Assembly: GCA_029934815.1 (NCBI GenBank)
Contig: JAOZLM010000063.1
Coordinates: 1 to 9,722, forward strand
Origin: Desulfocapsa sp.
Lineage (GTDB): Bacteria; Desulfobacterota; Desulfobulbia; Desulfobulbales; Desulfocapsaceae
Length of the DNA: 9,722 bases
Reading direction: 5' to 3'
Made by a program: the position numbers and the translations under genes. Shown here piece by piece: positions 1 to 7,467 of this stretch. The notes below the pieces were generated by a model. That model saw only the letters and a list, made by a program, of their open reading frames with translations, was not told where the DNA came from and made no database searches. Numbering within the stretch: position 1 is the first letter of the stretch; each line of letters starts with the position of its first letter.

Positions 1-78
1 AGTATTGCATTTCCACAAGAGTGATGGCGTCGTAAAAACTCTTCATCTTCTTCGTCACTTCAAATTTGCTGTCGTTGC

Positions 79-96
79 GGCGTACTTAAGTACGCC
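79..96. repeat. Perfect 18-bp palindrome at centre of MITE copy 1
   Basis: GGCGTACTTAAGTACGCC is fully self-complementary and forms the tip of the element's long hairpin. The outer arms (about 34-46 and 126-136) pair imperfectly, so the hairpin could span about 100 nt in RNA or single-stranded DNA. Confidence 0.9.
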
Positions 97-136
97 TCAC
101 TCCATCAAATTTGAGTTCCTCGAATATGAAGTTTTT

Positions 137-160
137 CACCCGAACAAAGGGCATAAATAC
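137..160 (+). repeat. 24-nt mobile module within MITE copy 1
   Basis: This segment starts CACCCGAACAAAGGG and ends ATAAATAC. It matches 22 of 24 positions of 1986-2009 in the second element but sits on the opposite arm of the element there. It contains a short CCC/GGG stem and an A/T-rich ATAAAT that resembles a -10 box. No convincing -35 box is found at 16-18 nt upstream, so a promoter role is only a possibility. Confidence 0.6.
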
Positions 161-196
161 TTAGCCATCCAAAATTTAGGTTTTTACGAGTTTATC

Positions 197-201
197 AAGA
201 G
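197..201 (+). promoter_or_regulatory. Ribosome binding site of glgA, overlapping the target duplication
   Basis: AAGAG ends 8 nt before the ATG at 210 and is the best Shine-Dalgarno candidate. It favours ATG 210 over GTG 201 and ATG 204, which would lie on or too near it. It consists of the last base of the MITE plus the AGAG duplication, so the insertion lies exactly at the translation initiation region. Confidence 0.6.
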
Positions 202-209
202 TGATGAGT

Positions 210-1832
210 ATGAGTAAACAACAAACAGCTATCCGTGAAATCTGGATGGTGAGCCGTGAATACGGAAATATCGCTGGTGCCGGTGGGGTAAAAGACGTGG
301 TTGCAGGTCTTTCTGTAACGCTTGCCCGTTGGACAGGCCGGACTGTGCATGTGGTCTTGCCCTGTTATGGTTTTATGCAGCCGAAGAAGCTTGGTTTTTC
401 TCCCCTGGCTGATCCTGTGCAGACAGATAAACAGCTCACTTTTGCAACAGATCTGAATTATCCGAAGAAAGAAAGAAGAGAACAGGTGGCAGTGTGGCAC
501 GCAAAAATCGAAAAAGTGAATATTTATCTTCTTGATGCGGAACGTTTTAATGAAAAACTGGACGTATACACCTACAGCGCCGCAGAAGAAAGATCGCAGC
601 CATGGCAGAAAAAAGGAGAGGGGCATTTCGATTATTTTGCCATGAATATCCTGTTGCAGAAGGCAAGCCTTGATTTGATGATGCTTCTTAGTGCGTCTCC
701 AGATGTAATCCATTGCCATGACGGACATACTGCCGTATTACCGGCCATGATTGCAGAACTCCCCGGTTACAGAAATTACTTTACACAGACGGCTTGTGTG
801 GTCACGGTACACAACGCCGGAAAAGGCTATCATCAGGAAATTGCAGATCTTGAATTTGCGGCATCCAGCAGTGGATTACCGTTGGATTTTGTACAATCTT
901 CAAGACTTGATGATTGTTTTGATCCCTTTCTTGCCGGCAGTCATTCAGCATTACTCAATACGGTAAGTGAGAATTATGCACGGGAGCTGCGGGAAACATC
1001 CGACGATCTTCTCACTGGTTGGCTTGGTCATACTCTTCTCGAACGAAATATTAAACTGGAAGGCGTGACCAATGGAATTGATCCCGATGTGTTTTCTGCA
1101 ACGAATCCCAAACAAACTGGAGTGGTGGCAGCGTTTGATCTTCTGAAAGACAAAGAACTCAAGGGAAAGAAGAAGTGCAAAGAAGCGATCCTGCAACTGG
1201 TAAACAGGAAAAAAGAGATAGCAGGTATTCGTCAATCCGGATTTTTAAGTATAGACGCAACACTTCCTCTGATTACTTTTATTGGTCGCCTCAGCGATCA
1301 GAAAGGAGTGGATGTTCTCACCCGTGCTTTAGCCAGTCTGCTTGAAAAACGAAAGGATTTCCAGTTTCTGCTACTTGGAAGCGGGAGCGTCCGGGATGAG
1401 GCTGGTTTGATTGCACTTGCAGAAAAAAGCAAAAATGCAGGGCGTGTAGCAATCCTTCGGGGCTATGATACACAACTGGCAACAAAGATTTACGCTGCCG
1501 GCGATTTTTTTGTGATTCCATCCCTTTACGAGCCATGCGGCCTTACCGATTTTATGGCACAACTCTTTGGCAATCTTCCCGTTGTGCATCATGTCGGTGG
1601 GCTGGTGAAGGTGCAGGACGGCAAGACCGGATTTGCCTACCCCGCCCAGAGTGCCGTAGCTCTTACCAGAACAATTGAACGAGCACTGGATCTGTTTAAT
1701 ACAAACCCAACGGCCATTCGCAACATGCAGCGACAGGCAGTGGAACTGATAGAAAAACACTACACCTGGAAAATGGTGAGTAAAAAATATCTGGATTTGT
1801 ATAAGAAAGCCAAAAAAATGAAAATATCGTAA
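210..1832 (+). CDS. glgA: Glycogen/starch synthase (ADP- or UDP-glucose glucosyltransferase, GT5)
   Basis: This cytoplasmic enzyme should transfer glucose from a nucleotide sugar to the non-reducing end of an alpha-1,4-glucan. The 540-residue product has the GT-B fold layout of GT5. The N-terminal half contains AGAGGVKDV (residues 22-30), where typical GlgA has KTGGLADV. The mid-protein motif is TNGIDPDVF. The C-terminal half contains GRLSDQKG, with R360 and K365 corresponding to the catalytic Arg/Lys pair, then PSLYEPCGLTDF with E441, and GGLVKVQDGKTGF. The length is somewhat above the usual ~480 residues because of an insertion between the GID motif and the GRLSDQKG strand. ATG 210 is chosen for its AAGAG site; GTG 201 would add three residues. 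The lysine of the KxGG loop that contacts the sugar nucleotide is replaced by glycine, a variant I recall from other proteins annotated glycogen/starch synthase. The gene is bracketed by two inverted MITE copies. Donor nucleotide (ADP or UDP) is not decidable here. Confidence 0.9.
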   Translation: MSKQQTAIREIWMVSREYGNIAGAGGVKDVVAGLSVTLARWTGRTVHVVLPCYGFMQPKKLGFSPLADPVQTDKQLTFATDLNYPKKERREQVAVWHAKIEKVNIYLLDAERFNEKLDVYTYSAAEERSQPWQKKGEGHFDYFAMNILLQKASLDLMMLLSASPDVIHCHDGHTAVLPAMIAELPGYRNYFTQTACVVTVHNAGKGYHQEIADLEFAASSSGLPLDFVQSSRLDDCFDPFLAGSHSALLNTVSENYARELRETSDDLLTGWLGHTLLERNIKLEGVTNGIDPDVFSATNPKQTGVVAAFDLLKDKELKGKKKCKEAILQLVNRKKEIAGIRQSGFLSIDATLPLITFIGRLSDQKGVDVLTRALASLLEKRKDFQFLLLGSGSVRDEAGLIALAEKSKNAGRVAILRGYDTQLATKIYAAGDFFVIPSLYEPCGLTDFMAQLFGNLPVVHHVGGLVKVQDGKTGFAYPAQSAVALTRTIERALDLFNTNPTAIRNMQRQAVELIEKHYTWKMVSKKYLDLYKKAKKMKIS

Positions 1833-1925
1833 TAAACCAACTTTGACAAGCTCGTAAGAACCTAAACTTTAGATGGCTAAGTAAAAAACTTCATATTCGA
1901 GGAACGCAAATTTGATGGAATGAGG

Positions 1926-1939
1926 CGTACTTAAGTACG
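1926..1939. repeat. Perfect 14-bp palindrome at centre of MITE copy 2
   Basis: CGTACTTAAGTACG is self-complementary. One further step outward gives a G/T mismatch that would still wobble-pair in RNA. It is the hairpin tip equivalent to 79-96. Confidence 0.9.
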
Positions 1940-1985
1940 TCGTAATGACAGCAAATTTGCAGTGACGAAGAAGATGAAGAGTTTT

Positions 1986-2009
1986 CACCCGAAAAAAGGG
2001 TATAAATAC
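1986..2009 (+). repeat. 24-nt mobile module within MITE copy 2
   Basis: It matches 137-160 at 22 of 24 positions, starting CACCCGAAAAAAGGG and ending TATAAATAC. It lies 28 nt before the gap start codon and reads in the same direction as the downstream gene, as copy 1 does toward glgA. TATAAA at 2001-2006 resembles a -10 element, but a good -35 is not seen. Confidence 0.6.
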
Positions 2010-2026
2010 GACGCCATCAACTTTAT

Positions 2027-2031
2027 GGAGG
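2027..2031 (+). promoter_or_regulatory. Ribosome binding site of gap
   Basis: GGAGG lies 6 nt before ATG 2038. It is a strong Shine-Dalgarno sequence and fixes the gap start. It lies just outside MITE copy 2. Confidence 0.9.
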
Positions 2032-2037
2032 ATTCAC

Positions 2038-3042
2038 ATGACAATCAAGATAGGAATTAATGGTTTTGGCCGTATTGGCAGAAGTATTTTTCGGGCACTC
2101 TCCAAAGACGCTGCCTTTGCAAATATAGAAGTTGGTGTTATCAACGATCTTACTGATACACCGACCCTTGCTCATCTGTTGAAATATGATTCAATAATGG
2201 GTGTTTTTGATGCCGAAGTGAGCCATGACGATACAGGAATTATCGTTAATGGTCAGCATATTCAGGTGACCAGTCACCGTGATCCTGCTGATATTCCATG
2301 GGGTGCTGAAGATGTTGAGTATGTTGCTGAATGCACCGGGCTTTTCCGGGATGCTGATAGCGCAAGAAAGCATATAGATGCGGGCGCACAAAAGGTTGTG
2401 ATTTCAGCTCCTGCCAAAGGAGAAGTGAAGACTTTTGTAATGGGAGTCAATGAAGATGAATATGATGCAACCATTCATCATGTCGTTTCCAACGCTTCCT
2501 GTACTACTAATTGCCTGGCTCCTGTGGCCAAGGTAATTCTTGATAATTTTGGTATCAAGAGCGGTATTATGACCACCGTCCATGCATATACCGGTGATCA
2601 GCGACTCCTTGATTTCCCTCATTCTGATCTTCGCCGGGCGAGAGCCGCTGCTCTTTCCATGATCCCCACCAGTACAGGAGCGGCAGCTGCCGTTGCTCTG
2701 GTTATTCCGGAATTGAAAGGGAAATTTGATGGATTAGCCGTTCGGGTGCCCACTGCAAACGTTTCTTTGGTGGATGTGGTGATGGAAGTGGAGCAGGAAA
2801 CAACCGTTCCTGAAGTAAATCAGGCACTGGCAGAAGCTGCTAACAGATATCTTGGCTATACGGAACTCCCTCTGGTTTCCATTGATTTCCAGGGGAATCC
2901 ACACTCTTCAATTGTTGATGCCGGCTCTACAAAAGTACTTGGTACAACCATTAAGATACTGAGCTGGTATGATAATGAATGGGGATATTCTAACCGTATG
3001 CTTGATCTTATTCTGTATATGGAGGCCAATAAGGCTCTTTGA
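2038..3042 (+). CDS. gap: Glyceraldehyde-3-phosphate dehydrogenase, type I
   Basis: This cytoplasmic enzyme interconverts glyceraldehyde-3-phosphate and 1,3-bisphosphoglycerate in glycolysis and gluconeogenesis. The 334-residue length is standard. The N-terminal Rossmann motif is INGFGRIGR (residues 7-15). The nucleophile C155 lies in SNASCTTNC and the catalytic base H182 in TVHAYTGDQ. These are followed by LRRARAAA, PTSTGAAAAVALV, RVPTANVSLVD and, near the C-terminus, SWYDNEWGYSNRM. D37 after the second strand and P194 in DFPHSD are positions typical of NAD-preferring enzymes. The TGDQRLLD segment is the form seen in the Gap2/GapB-like branch, so a dual cofactor role cannot be excluded. Start and GGAGG site are unambiguous. 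It may originally have been tightly linked to glgA, since removing the intervening element leaves a 25-bp gap. It ends at a strong terminator. Confidence 0.97.
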   Translation: MTIKIGINGFGRIGRSIFRALSKDAAFANIEVGVINDLTDTPTLAHLLKYDSIMGVFDAEVSHDDTGIIVNGQHIQVTSHRDPADIPWGAEDVEYVAECTGLFRDADSARKHIDAGAQKVVISAPAKGEVKTFVMGVNEDEYDATIHHVVSNASCTTNCLAPVAKVILDNFGIKSGIMTTVHAYTGDQRLLDFPHSDLRRARAAALSMIPTSTGAAAAVALVIPELKGKFDGLAVRVPTANVSLVDVVMEVEQETTVPEVNQALAEAANRYLGYTELPLVSIDFQGNPHSSIVDAGSTKVLGTTIKILSWYDNEWGYSNRMLDLILYMEANKAL

Positions 3043-3071
3043 TAATAACCACAGTCTTTTGGCGTAACTAG

Positions 3072-3104
3072 ACGTCCTGTCAGTTTTTCTGATGGGACGT
3101 TTTT
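3072..3104 (+). terminator. Rho-independent terminator after gap
   Basis: A 12-bp stem is formed by ACGTCCTGTCAG (3072-3083) and CTGATGGGACGT (3089-3100), with only two G-U wobbles. The loop is TTTTT and a run of five T (3100-3104) follows. It starts 29 nt after the gap stop codon and separates gap from the downstream dikinase-like gene, which therefore needs its own promoter or read-through. Confidence 0.92.
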
Positions 3105-3161
3105 GCGTTTCTGCTTAAGAAGATACTTGAAATTATCGTCGAAATGTCAGATAGTTGAGAA

Positions 3162-6100
3162 ATGAAAATAAATACTACTACCCAGAATATTGAATCGGAT
3201 GCTTTAAAGGCAAATCTTCTTGAAACAGCAGAGGAAGTTGTCCTCGATCCTAAGCTGCAACTCCTTCTTGATATTGTTTCCCGCTATAAGGGCTTGCATA
3301 ATACTCTCGAAAACCTGCTTCTTGAGATCTGCCATCCCTATCGTAACTGGAATCTTCTCATCCCGCAGTTGCGCAGTTTTGTCTTAAAAAATTCCAATTA
3401 TTACGTCCGTCATGAAGATGGACCTGCTGCATTCAGTCTCTTTGCCGGGCTGTTTCTTCAGGCCATGAAGGATAGTGAAAAAAACAGCAAACTCCTCTCC
3501 CAGATTATCGAATCACAGGTGGCCTGGGTAGCAAAAATAGTGGGGCTTTTTTCAAGTGAGGTTTTACTCACCTACCAGTCATCCTTAGATAGCTATTTCC
3601 TTGCTCTGTTGACACTTGATAATGGGGAAAGCCCGATCATGATGCATATTGTGCAGGGACAGCATCCGATGAAAAGGCTGGCCACTTCTTTGCTGGCCTT
3701 TGCAGGAAAAGAACAATCACAGGCAGCCTTTGATTATTGCTCAATAGCAAGACTCATGCAGGCTATTTTGAAACGAAATTACCAGTACTGGCTGGAAGAA
3801 GAAGATCCACTCCCCTGGTTTATGAACAAGTGTGGAGTGCTCTGTGAAGATTTTCATTCGGGGCAGTTGTTTTCTGCAATTTCTCACGAGTCCATGCGCA
3901 AAAATAACGAGACGGTGAGCAGTATTGATGTGGATAGCGCTCCTGTATCAGCCCTTACACAACTACTCGATCTGCCGGCTCATGTTGATATTGTACGTTT
4001 GTATAAAGAAATCCCGGTGAACCTTGCCAAGGCAGATGCTAAGGAATTGGGAACATCCCGGGAACAGGGGCTTCCGCTCGATCGTTTTGCAGAAAACCAG
4101 AAACTGCTCTTTCTCTTTCGCATCATGGATACCAAAGGCCTTTACCTGATCCATGAAGAAACCTTAAGGGAAATTAATCGCTCGCTGGTGCAGCTTATTC
4201 GGCTCCAGAATTTCGAAGATATTGAAGAGTTTTTGCTTACTACATTTCAGCTCTTAAAAGCGAATGTACGAAAATATCCCCACACATCTCTGCAATGTAT
4301 TCAGGTGCTGGGCGGCGAGGTGTTTAAACGTAAAAATGCGCGTATGGTGGAGGCCTTTCTCTGGCAGGCAGTGCGTTTTGGTTTTCAGTATGCCAATGTA
4401 ATGGGAGTGGATGAAGATTGGCAACCTATAACCAATCCGGCTCACCTTGCTAATATACGGGCATGGTTGAAACTGATTATGCAGGAGCCCAAATGGTGCG
4501 GCACGCTCTTTTCAGCACTTATCATCAATATAAAACTGTCCGGAACCTGCGTCAAGGACACCGATCTTTTTCAGCGTGATATAACCAGTTTGCTCAATCA
4601 TCCCATTGAGCCGGTGTATAATCTCACCAAACAATTCAGTAAGCTGATGCCCGTTTTCTTTAATGAAATCGGAGCAGAGGGCGATCTTCGTGAAGTGTCA
4701 ACAGAGCTTGATGAGATCCATAAACGCCGCGATCTGCTTATCCATTTCTTACGAAAGCAGAGTCATGTGGAAAGCTCCAACCTGATAGTTGATTTTATTC
4801 AGGCGATTTTCACTTTCTGGCTCCACAAGAAAAAAGATGTGTTACTCCCGTTCCTGCCTGAAGAAGTGTATTCAGAAGTTCAGGAATCGGGAAAATTTGT
4901 TGATGATCAGCATCTATTAGCGCAGCGTATTCATGCCAATCTACAATTTGAGAATAGTAAAGACCTGCTGTCCTGGAATATTAAAGAAAGACAACAATAT
5001 CTGAAGGCTCAGGAAGATATTGCGCCGTCTGAACTGCGTCGCTTTGATCTGCTGGTGCAGATGTTTCAACTCCTGAACCAAAAATACAATCTTGATTTTC
5101 AGTCACTGCGTTCAGAGCTTGAACAAGCTGCCCAGGAAGGGTTTCCTGAAATGGCAGATTTGCTGGGTACCCTCGAAAACTGTGGGACCATCGAGTGTAT
5201 AGAAGCCCTGTTGCAAACCCTTGAAGGGCTGAAGCGAACGATCCTTTCCGAGGAAAAGTTTGAAGCAAAAGAAGATATCTACTACAAACGACATATTGCT
5301 GTTGATATCCCGTCAGTCTATGGCAAGTATCAGGAGAAAAAGTTTGACAGTTTGAGTCTCACCTTTCGCCTTGAAAACCTTACCAATATCTTCCTTGAAC
5401 GTCTGCCGGAAACCGTCAATCTGTCGATTATTACCCAGGCGACATTCTATCGTATTGTGAAGTGTTTAAAGATATTTCTGCGAGCACTTAGTGTGGATGG
5501 TATCAGTTCCAGACGGCTGGATACTTATATTTCACTGCTTACCAGTTCCCTCAAGGTCAGGCGTTTTTCCTACACCCAGTATCTGGATATTTTCCGTGGA
5601 TTGTCGGAAGGTGTTAAAGATGTAATTTATTCCTATTACACCAATATCCACGAAAATAACCTCACCATTATTCTGCCCCAGATCGGGCCTGCAAACCTGC
5701 TCACCAACTATCGTTCTCTGTGGGACGATGATGAACCAACAAATTCCGTACACAGTCTGTCTGAAGCATTTTTACGTGATCTCATTGCCACCACATTCGG
5801 TCTGCAGCACCTTGATAATTTTATTACCCGAATAATTGGTACCCTTGAAAGCCAGAAAGATATTCTCGACGAAAAACATCTGGATCTGTTAATGACCTAT
5901 AACCCTAATCGGGCTATTTCCAGTTTGAGTGCTACCAATCCTTATACCCACGATCTGATTCATTTGGGCAACAAAGGTTTTAATCTTGTTACCTTATGTG
6001 ACGATAAGAAACGGGTTCCTCCCGCATTTATTATCACCACTGAGATCTTTCGCTGTCGGGAAGTGGTGTATGGTTTTGAGAAAGCACGTGACGAATTTAT

Positions 6101-7445
6101 GCAGCGTGTCCGCCTCTCACTCACAGAACTGGAAAGGGAAACAGGACGTGTTTTTGCGGCTCCGGATAATCCTTTATTACTCTCTGTGCGAAGTGGTGCT
6201 GCTGTCTCCATGCCGGGAATGATGGCCACAATGGCCAACGTGGGAACCAACGAGGAACTGATTGAAGAGGGGGCCAGAGAACATGGGGATTCTTATCTTG
6301 CCTGGGACAATTACCGACGTTTTCTGCAATCCTGGGCCATGACTTCAGGTATGCCACGGGATGAGTTTCAGGCACTAATGGATGTGGCCAAAGAAAAACA
6401 TAATGTGAGCATGAAGGGACATTTTTCTCCTGTGCAGATGAAAGAGCTGGCCCTTGAATATCAAAAAGTAATTCGGCAGCATGGCATGGGAATTCCCGAT
6501 GATCCGTGGTTGCAGCTGGTGAGTGCCATAGAGATGGTCTTTGATTCCTGGGAGACGGCAAAAGCCCATGATTATCGAAAAATTATGGACGTTTCTGATT
6601 CCTGGGGAACGGCTGTTATTGTCCAGGCAATGGTATACGGCAATAAAAGCCAGTCTTCCGGTTCGGGAGTGCTTTTCACAGCGCATCCCTATCGTAAAGT
6701 GCAGCGTGTGGCTTTGTGGGGTGATTATGCCTATGGCGATCAGGGAGAAGATATCGTCTCCGGACTGGTTACCAGTTATCCGATTTCAGTGGAACAGGCA
6801 GAGCTTGATGGACGCCGGGTGGAAAAAACCCTTGAAGTACGCTATCCCGGGATTTACCAGGAGCTGTTGTCCATTTCACGGGATCTTGTTTACGATAAAC
6901 GCTGGAACCCGCAGGAAATTGAATTTACTTTTGAAGGGCCTGATGCTTCTCAGCTGTTTATTTTACAGACGAGGGATATGATCACCATTAAAAAGCAGGA
7001 ACGCCTGCAGGTCTTTGTAAGAAGTACAGAGCTTGATAATGCCCATCTTGGCAGAGGTATTGGTGTCTCAGGATCAGCCCTGTCGGGACGAGCAGTGTTC
7101 ACAGAAGAAAACATCAAAGAACTGCGGGAAAGTGATCCGGATACTCCGCTTGTTTTGATTCGTGCAGATACGGTTCCGGAAGATATCAAAGTAATCAATA
7201 TGGCAGAGGGGTTACTCACCTCAAGGGGTGGACAAACCTCTCACGCCTCTGTTGTTGCAGTACGTCTTGAAAAGACATGTGTAGTTGGTTGTAAGTATTT
7301 GAAAGTATATGAGATGCGTCAATATTGTGAAATCGGAGAAACTGTGATAAAATTTGGTGATCCGGTTTCCATAGATGGGCGCAGCGGTCAGGTATTGAGC
7401 GGCATCCATACGACCCATGAAGAGATGCATATTTTACCCATTTAA
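3162..7445 (+). CDS. Large PPDK-related protein: unknown helical N-terminus, ATP-grasp and phosphohistidine domain, no PEP domain
   Basis: The 1427-residue product has a recognisable C-terminal third. The ATP-grasp part opens with HLGNKGFNLV (934-943; K938) and VPPAFIITTE, then SVRSGAAVSMPGMM (1008-1021; R1010), YGDQGEDIVSG (to 1201), QEIEF (E1252, E1254) and LQTRD (Q1269, R1271). These match the ATP-contacting positions of pyruvate,phosphate dikinase. The swivelling phosphohistidine domain follows, with TVPEDI, SRGGQTSHASVV (phosphoacceptor H1361) and DGRSGQVLSG near the end. PPDK then has a ~340-residue PEP/pyruvate TIM barrel; this protein stops instead, and the next gene begins 22 bp later, so no decayed barrel is present. 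Residues 1 to about 930 look soluble and helix-rich, with no signal peptide or recognised domain. By inference it takes phosphate from ATP onto H1361 and passes it to an unknown acceptor; glucan (as in water dikinases) or a protein are options. No canonical Shine-Dalgarno precedes ATG 3162, only GAGAA abutting it. Confidence 0.85.
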   Translation: MKINTTTQNIESDALKANLLETAEEVVLDPKLQLLLDIVSRYKGLHNTLENLLLEICHPYRNWNLLIPQLRSFVLKNSNYYVRHEDGPAAFSLFAGLFLQAMKDSEKNSKLLSQIIESQVAWVAKIVGLFSSEVLLTYQSSLDSYFLALLTLDNGESPIMMHIVQGQHPMKRLATSLLAFAGKEQSQAAFDYCSIARLMQAILKRNYQYWLEEEDPLPWFMNKCGVLCEDFHSGQLFSAISHESMRKNNETVSSIDVDSAPVSALTQLLDLPAHVDIVRLYKEIPVNLAKADAKELGTSREQGLPLDRFAENQKLLFLFRIMDTKGLYLIHEETLREINRSLVQLIRLQNFEDIEEFLLTTFQLLKANVRKYPHTSLQCIQVLGGEVFKRKNARMVEAFLWQAVRFGFQYANVMGVDEDWQPITNPAHLANIRAWLKLIMQEPKWCGTLFSALIINIKLSGTCVKDTDLFQRDITSLLNHPIEPVYNLTKQFSKLMPVFFNEIGAEGDLREVSTELDEIHKRRDLLIHFLRKQSHVESSNLIVDFIQAIFTFWLHKKKDVLLPFLPEEVYSEVQESGKFVDDQHLLAQRIHANLQFENSKDLLSWNIKERQQYLKAQEDIAPSELRRFDLLVQMFQLLNQKYNLDFQSLRSELEQAAQEGFPEMADLLGTLENCGTIECIEALLQTLEGLKRTILSEEKFEAKEDIYYKRHIAVDIPSVYGKYQEKKFDSLSLTFRLENLTNIFLERLPETVNLSIITQATFYRIVKCLKIFLRALSVDGISSRRLDTYISLLTSSLKVRRFSYTQYLDIFRGLSEGVKDVIYSYYTNIHENNLTIILPQIGPANLLTNYRSLWDDDEPTNSVHSLSEAFLRDLIATTFGLQHLDNFITRIIGTLESQKDILDEKHLDLLMTYNPNRAISSLSATNPYTHDLIHLGNKGFNLVTLCDDKKRVPPAFIITTEIFRCREVVYGFEKARDEFMQRVRLSLTELERETGRVFAAPDNPLLLSVRSGAAVSMPGMMATMANVGTNEELIEEGAREHGDSYLAWDNYRRFLQSWAMTSGMPRDEFQALMDVAKEKHNVSMKGHFSPVQMKELALEYQKVIRQHGMGIPDDPWLQLVSAIEMVFDSWETAKAHDYRKIMDVSDSWGTAVIVQAMVYGNKSQSSGSGVLFTAHPYRKVQRVALWGDYAYGDQGEDIVSGLVTSYPISVEQAELDGRRVEKTLEVRYPGIYQELLSISRDLVYDKRWNPQEIEFTFEGPDASQLFILQTRDMITIKKQERLQVFVRSTELDNAHLGRGIGVSGSALSGRAVFTEENIKELRESDPDTPLVLIRADTVPEDIKVINMAEGLLTSRGGQTSHASVVAVRLEKTCVVGCKYLKVYEMRQYCEIGETVIKFGDPVSIDGRSGQVLSGIHTTHEEMHILPI

Positions 7446-7454
7446 TTGAACAGT

Positions 7455-7460
7455 AAGGAG
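7455..7460 (+). promoter_or_regulatory. Ribosome binding site of the SAP-like small protein
   Basis: AAGGAG lies 7 nt before ATG 7468, near-ideal in sequence and spacing. It is strong support that this short gene is really translated. Confidence 0.9.
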
Positions 7461-7467
7461 ATAACAG

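Larger units (their letters stand above)
22..197 (+). mobile_element. MITE-like palindromic element, copy 1 (176 bp, upstream of glgA)
   Basis: A non-coding element with imperfect terminal inverted repeats. The left end at 22-38 begins TGATGGCGTCG and the right end at 181-197, read on the minus strand, begins TGATAAACTCG; 13 of 17 positions agree. It is flanked by a 4-bp direct repeat AGAG (18-21 and 198-201), as expected of a target-site duplication. The repeat can be extended to 11 bp (16-26 and 196-206) because the flanks resemble the element ends. The interior is a long imperfect palindrome (about 34-136) centred on a perfect 18-bp palindrome at 79-96. A same-length copy lies at 1844-2019 in opposite orientation. 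There is no transposase, so any movement would need an enzyme in trans. Its right end abuts the ribosome binding site of glgA. The assignment rests on structure and the second copy; the IS family is not identified. Confidence 0.85.
1844..2019 (-). mobile_element. MITE-like palindromic element, copy 2 (176 bp, between glgA and gap)
   Basis: This is the same element as at 22-197 in the opposite orientation and of identical length. Its ends are TGACAAGCTCG (from 1844) and, on the minus strand, TGATGGCGTCG (from 2019). The flanking 4-bp direct repeat is ACTT (1840-1843 and 2020-2023), extendable to CAACTTT (1838-1844 and 2018-2024). The core is a perfect 14-bp palindrome at 1926-1939. The outer ends and inner arms match copy 1 in inverted order, whereas the 24-nt module is on the other arm. 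It begins 11 bp after the glgA stop and ends 7 bp before the gap ribosome binding site, filling nearly the whole intergenic space. It encodes no protein. Confidence 0.85.

Noticed and set aside
5..217. Open frame of 70 codons at the left edge
   Set aside because: It lies almost entirely inside the palindromic element at 22-197, overlaps the glgA start, and encodes a low-complexity product with no credible start signal.
3127..3155. Promoter-like TTGAAA, 17-bp gap, GATAGT upstream of the dikinase-like gene
   Set aside because: Transcription would begin at about the start codon itself, giving a leaderless message. The -10 is poor, so I did not list it.
6541..6981. 146-codon open frame inside the dikinase-like gene, and similar long frames on the minus strand
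   Set aside because: They overlap the strongly conserved ATP-grasp region in another frame and show no protein-like motifs.
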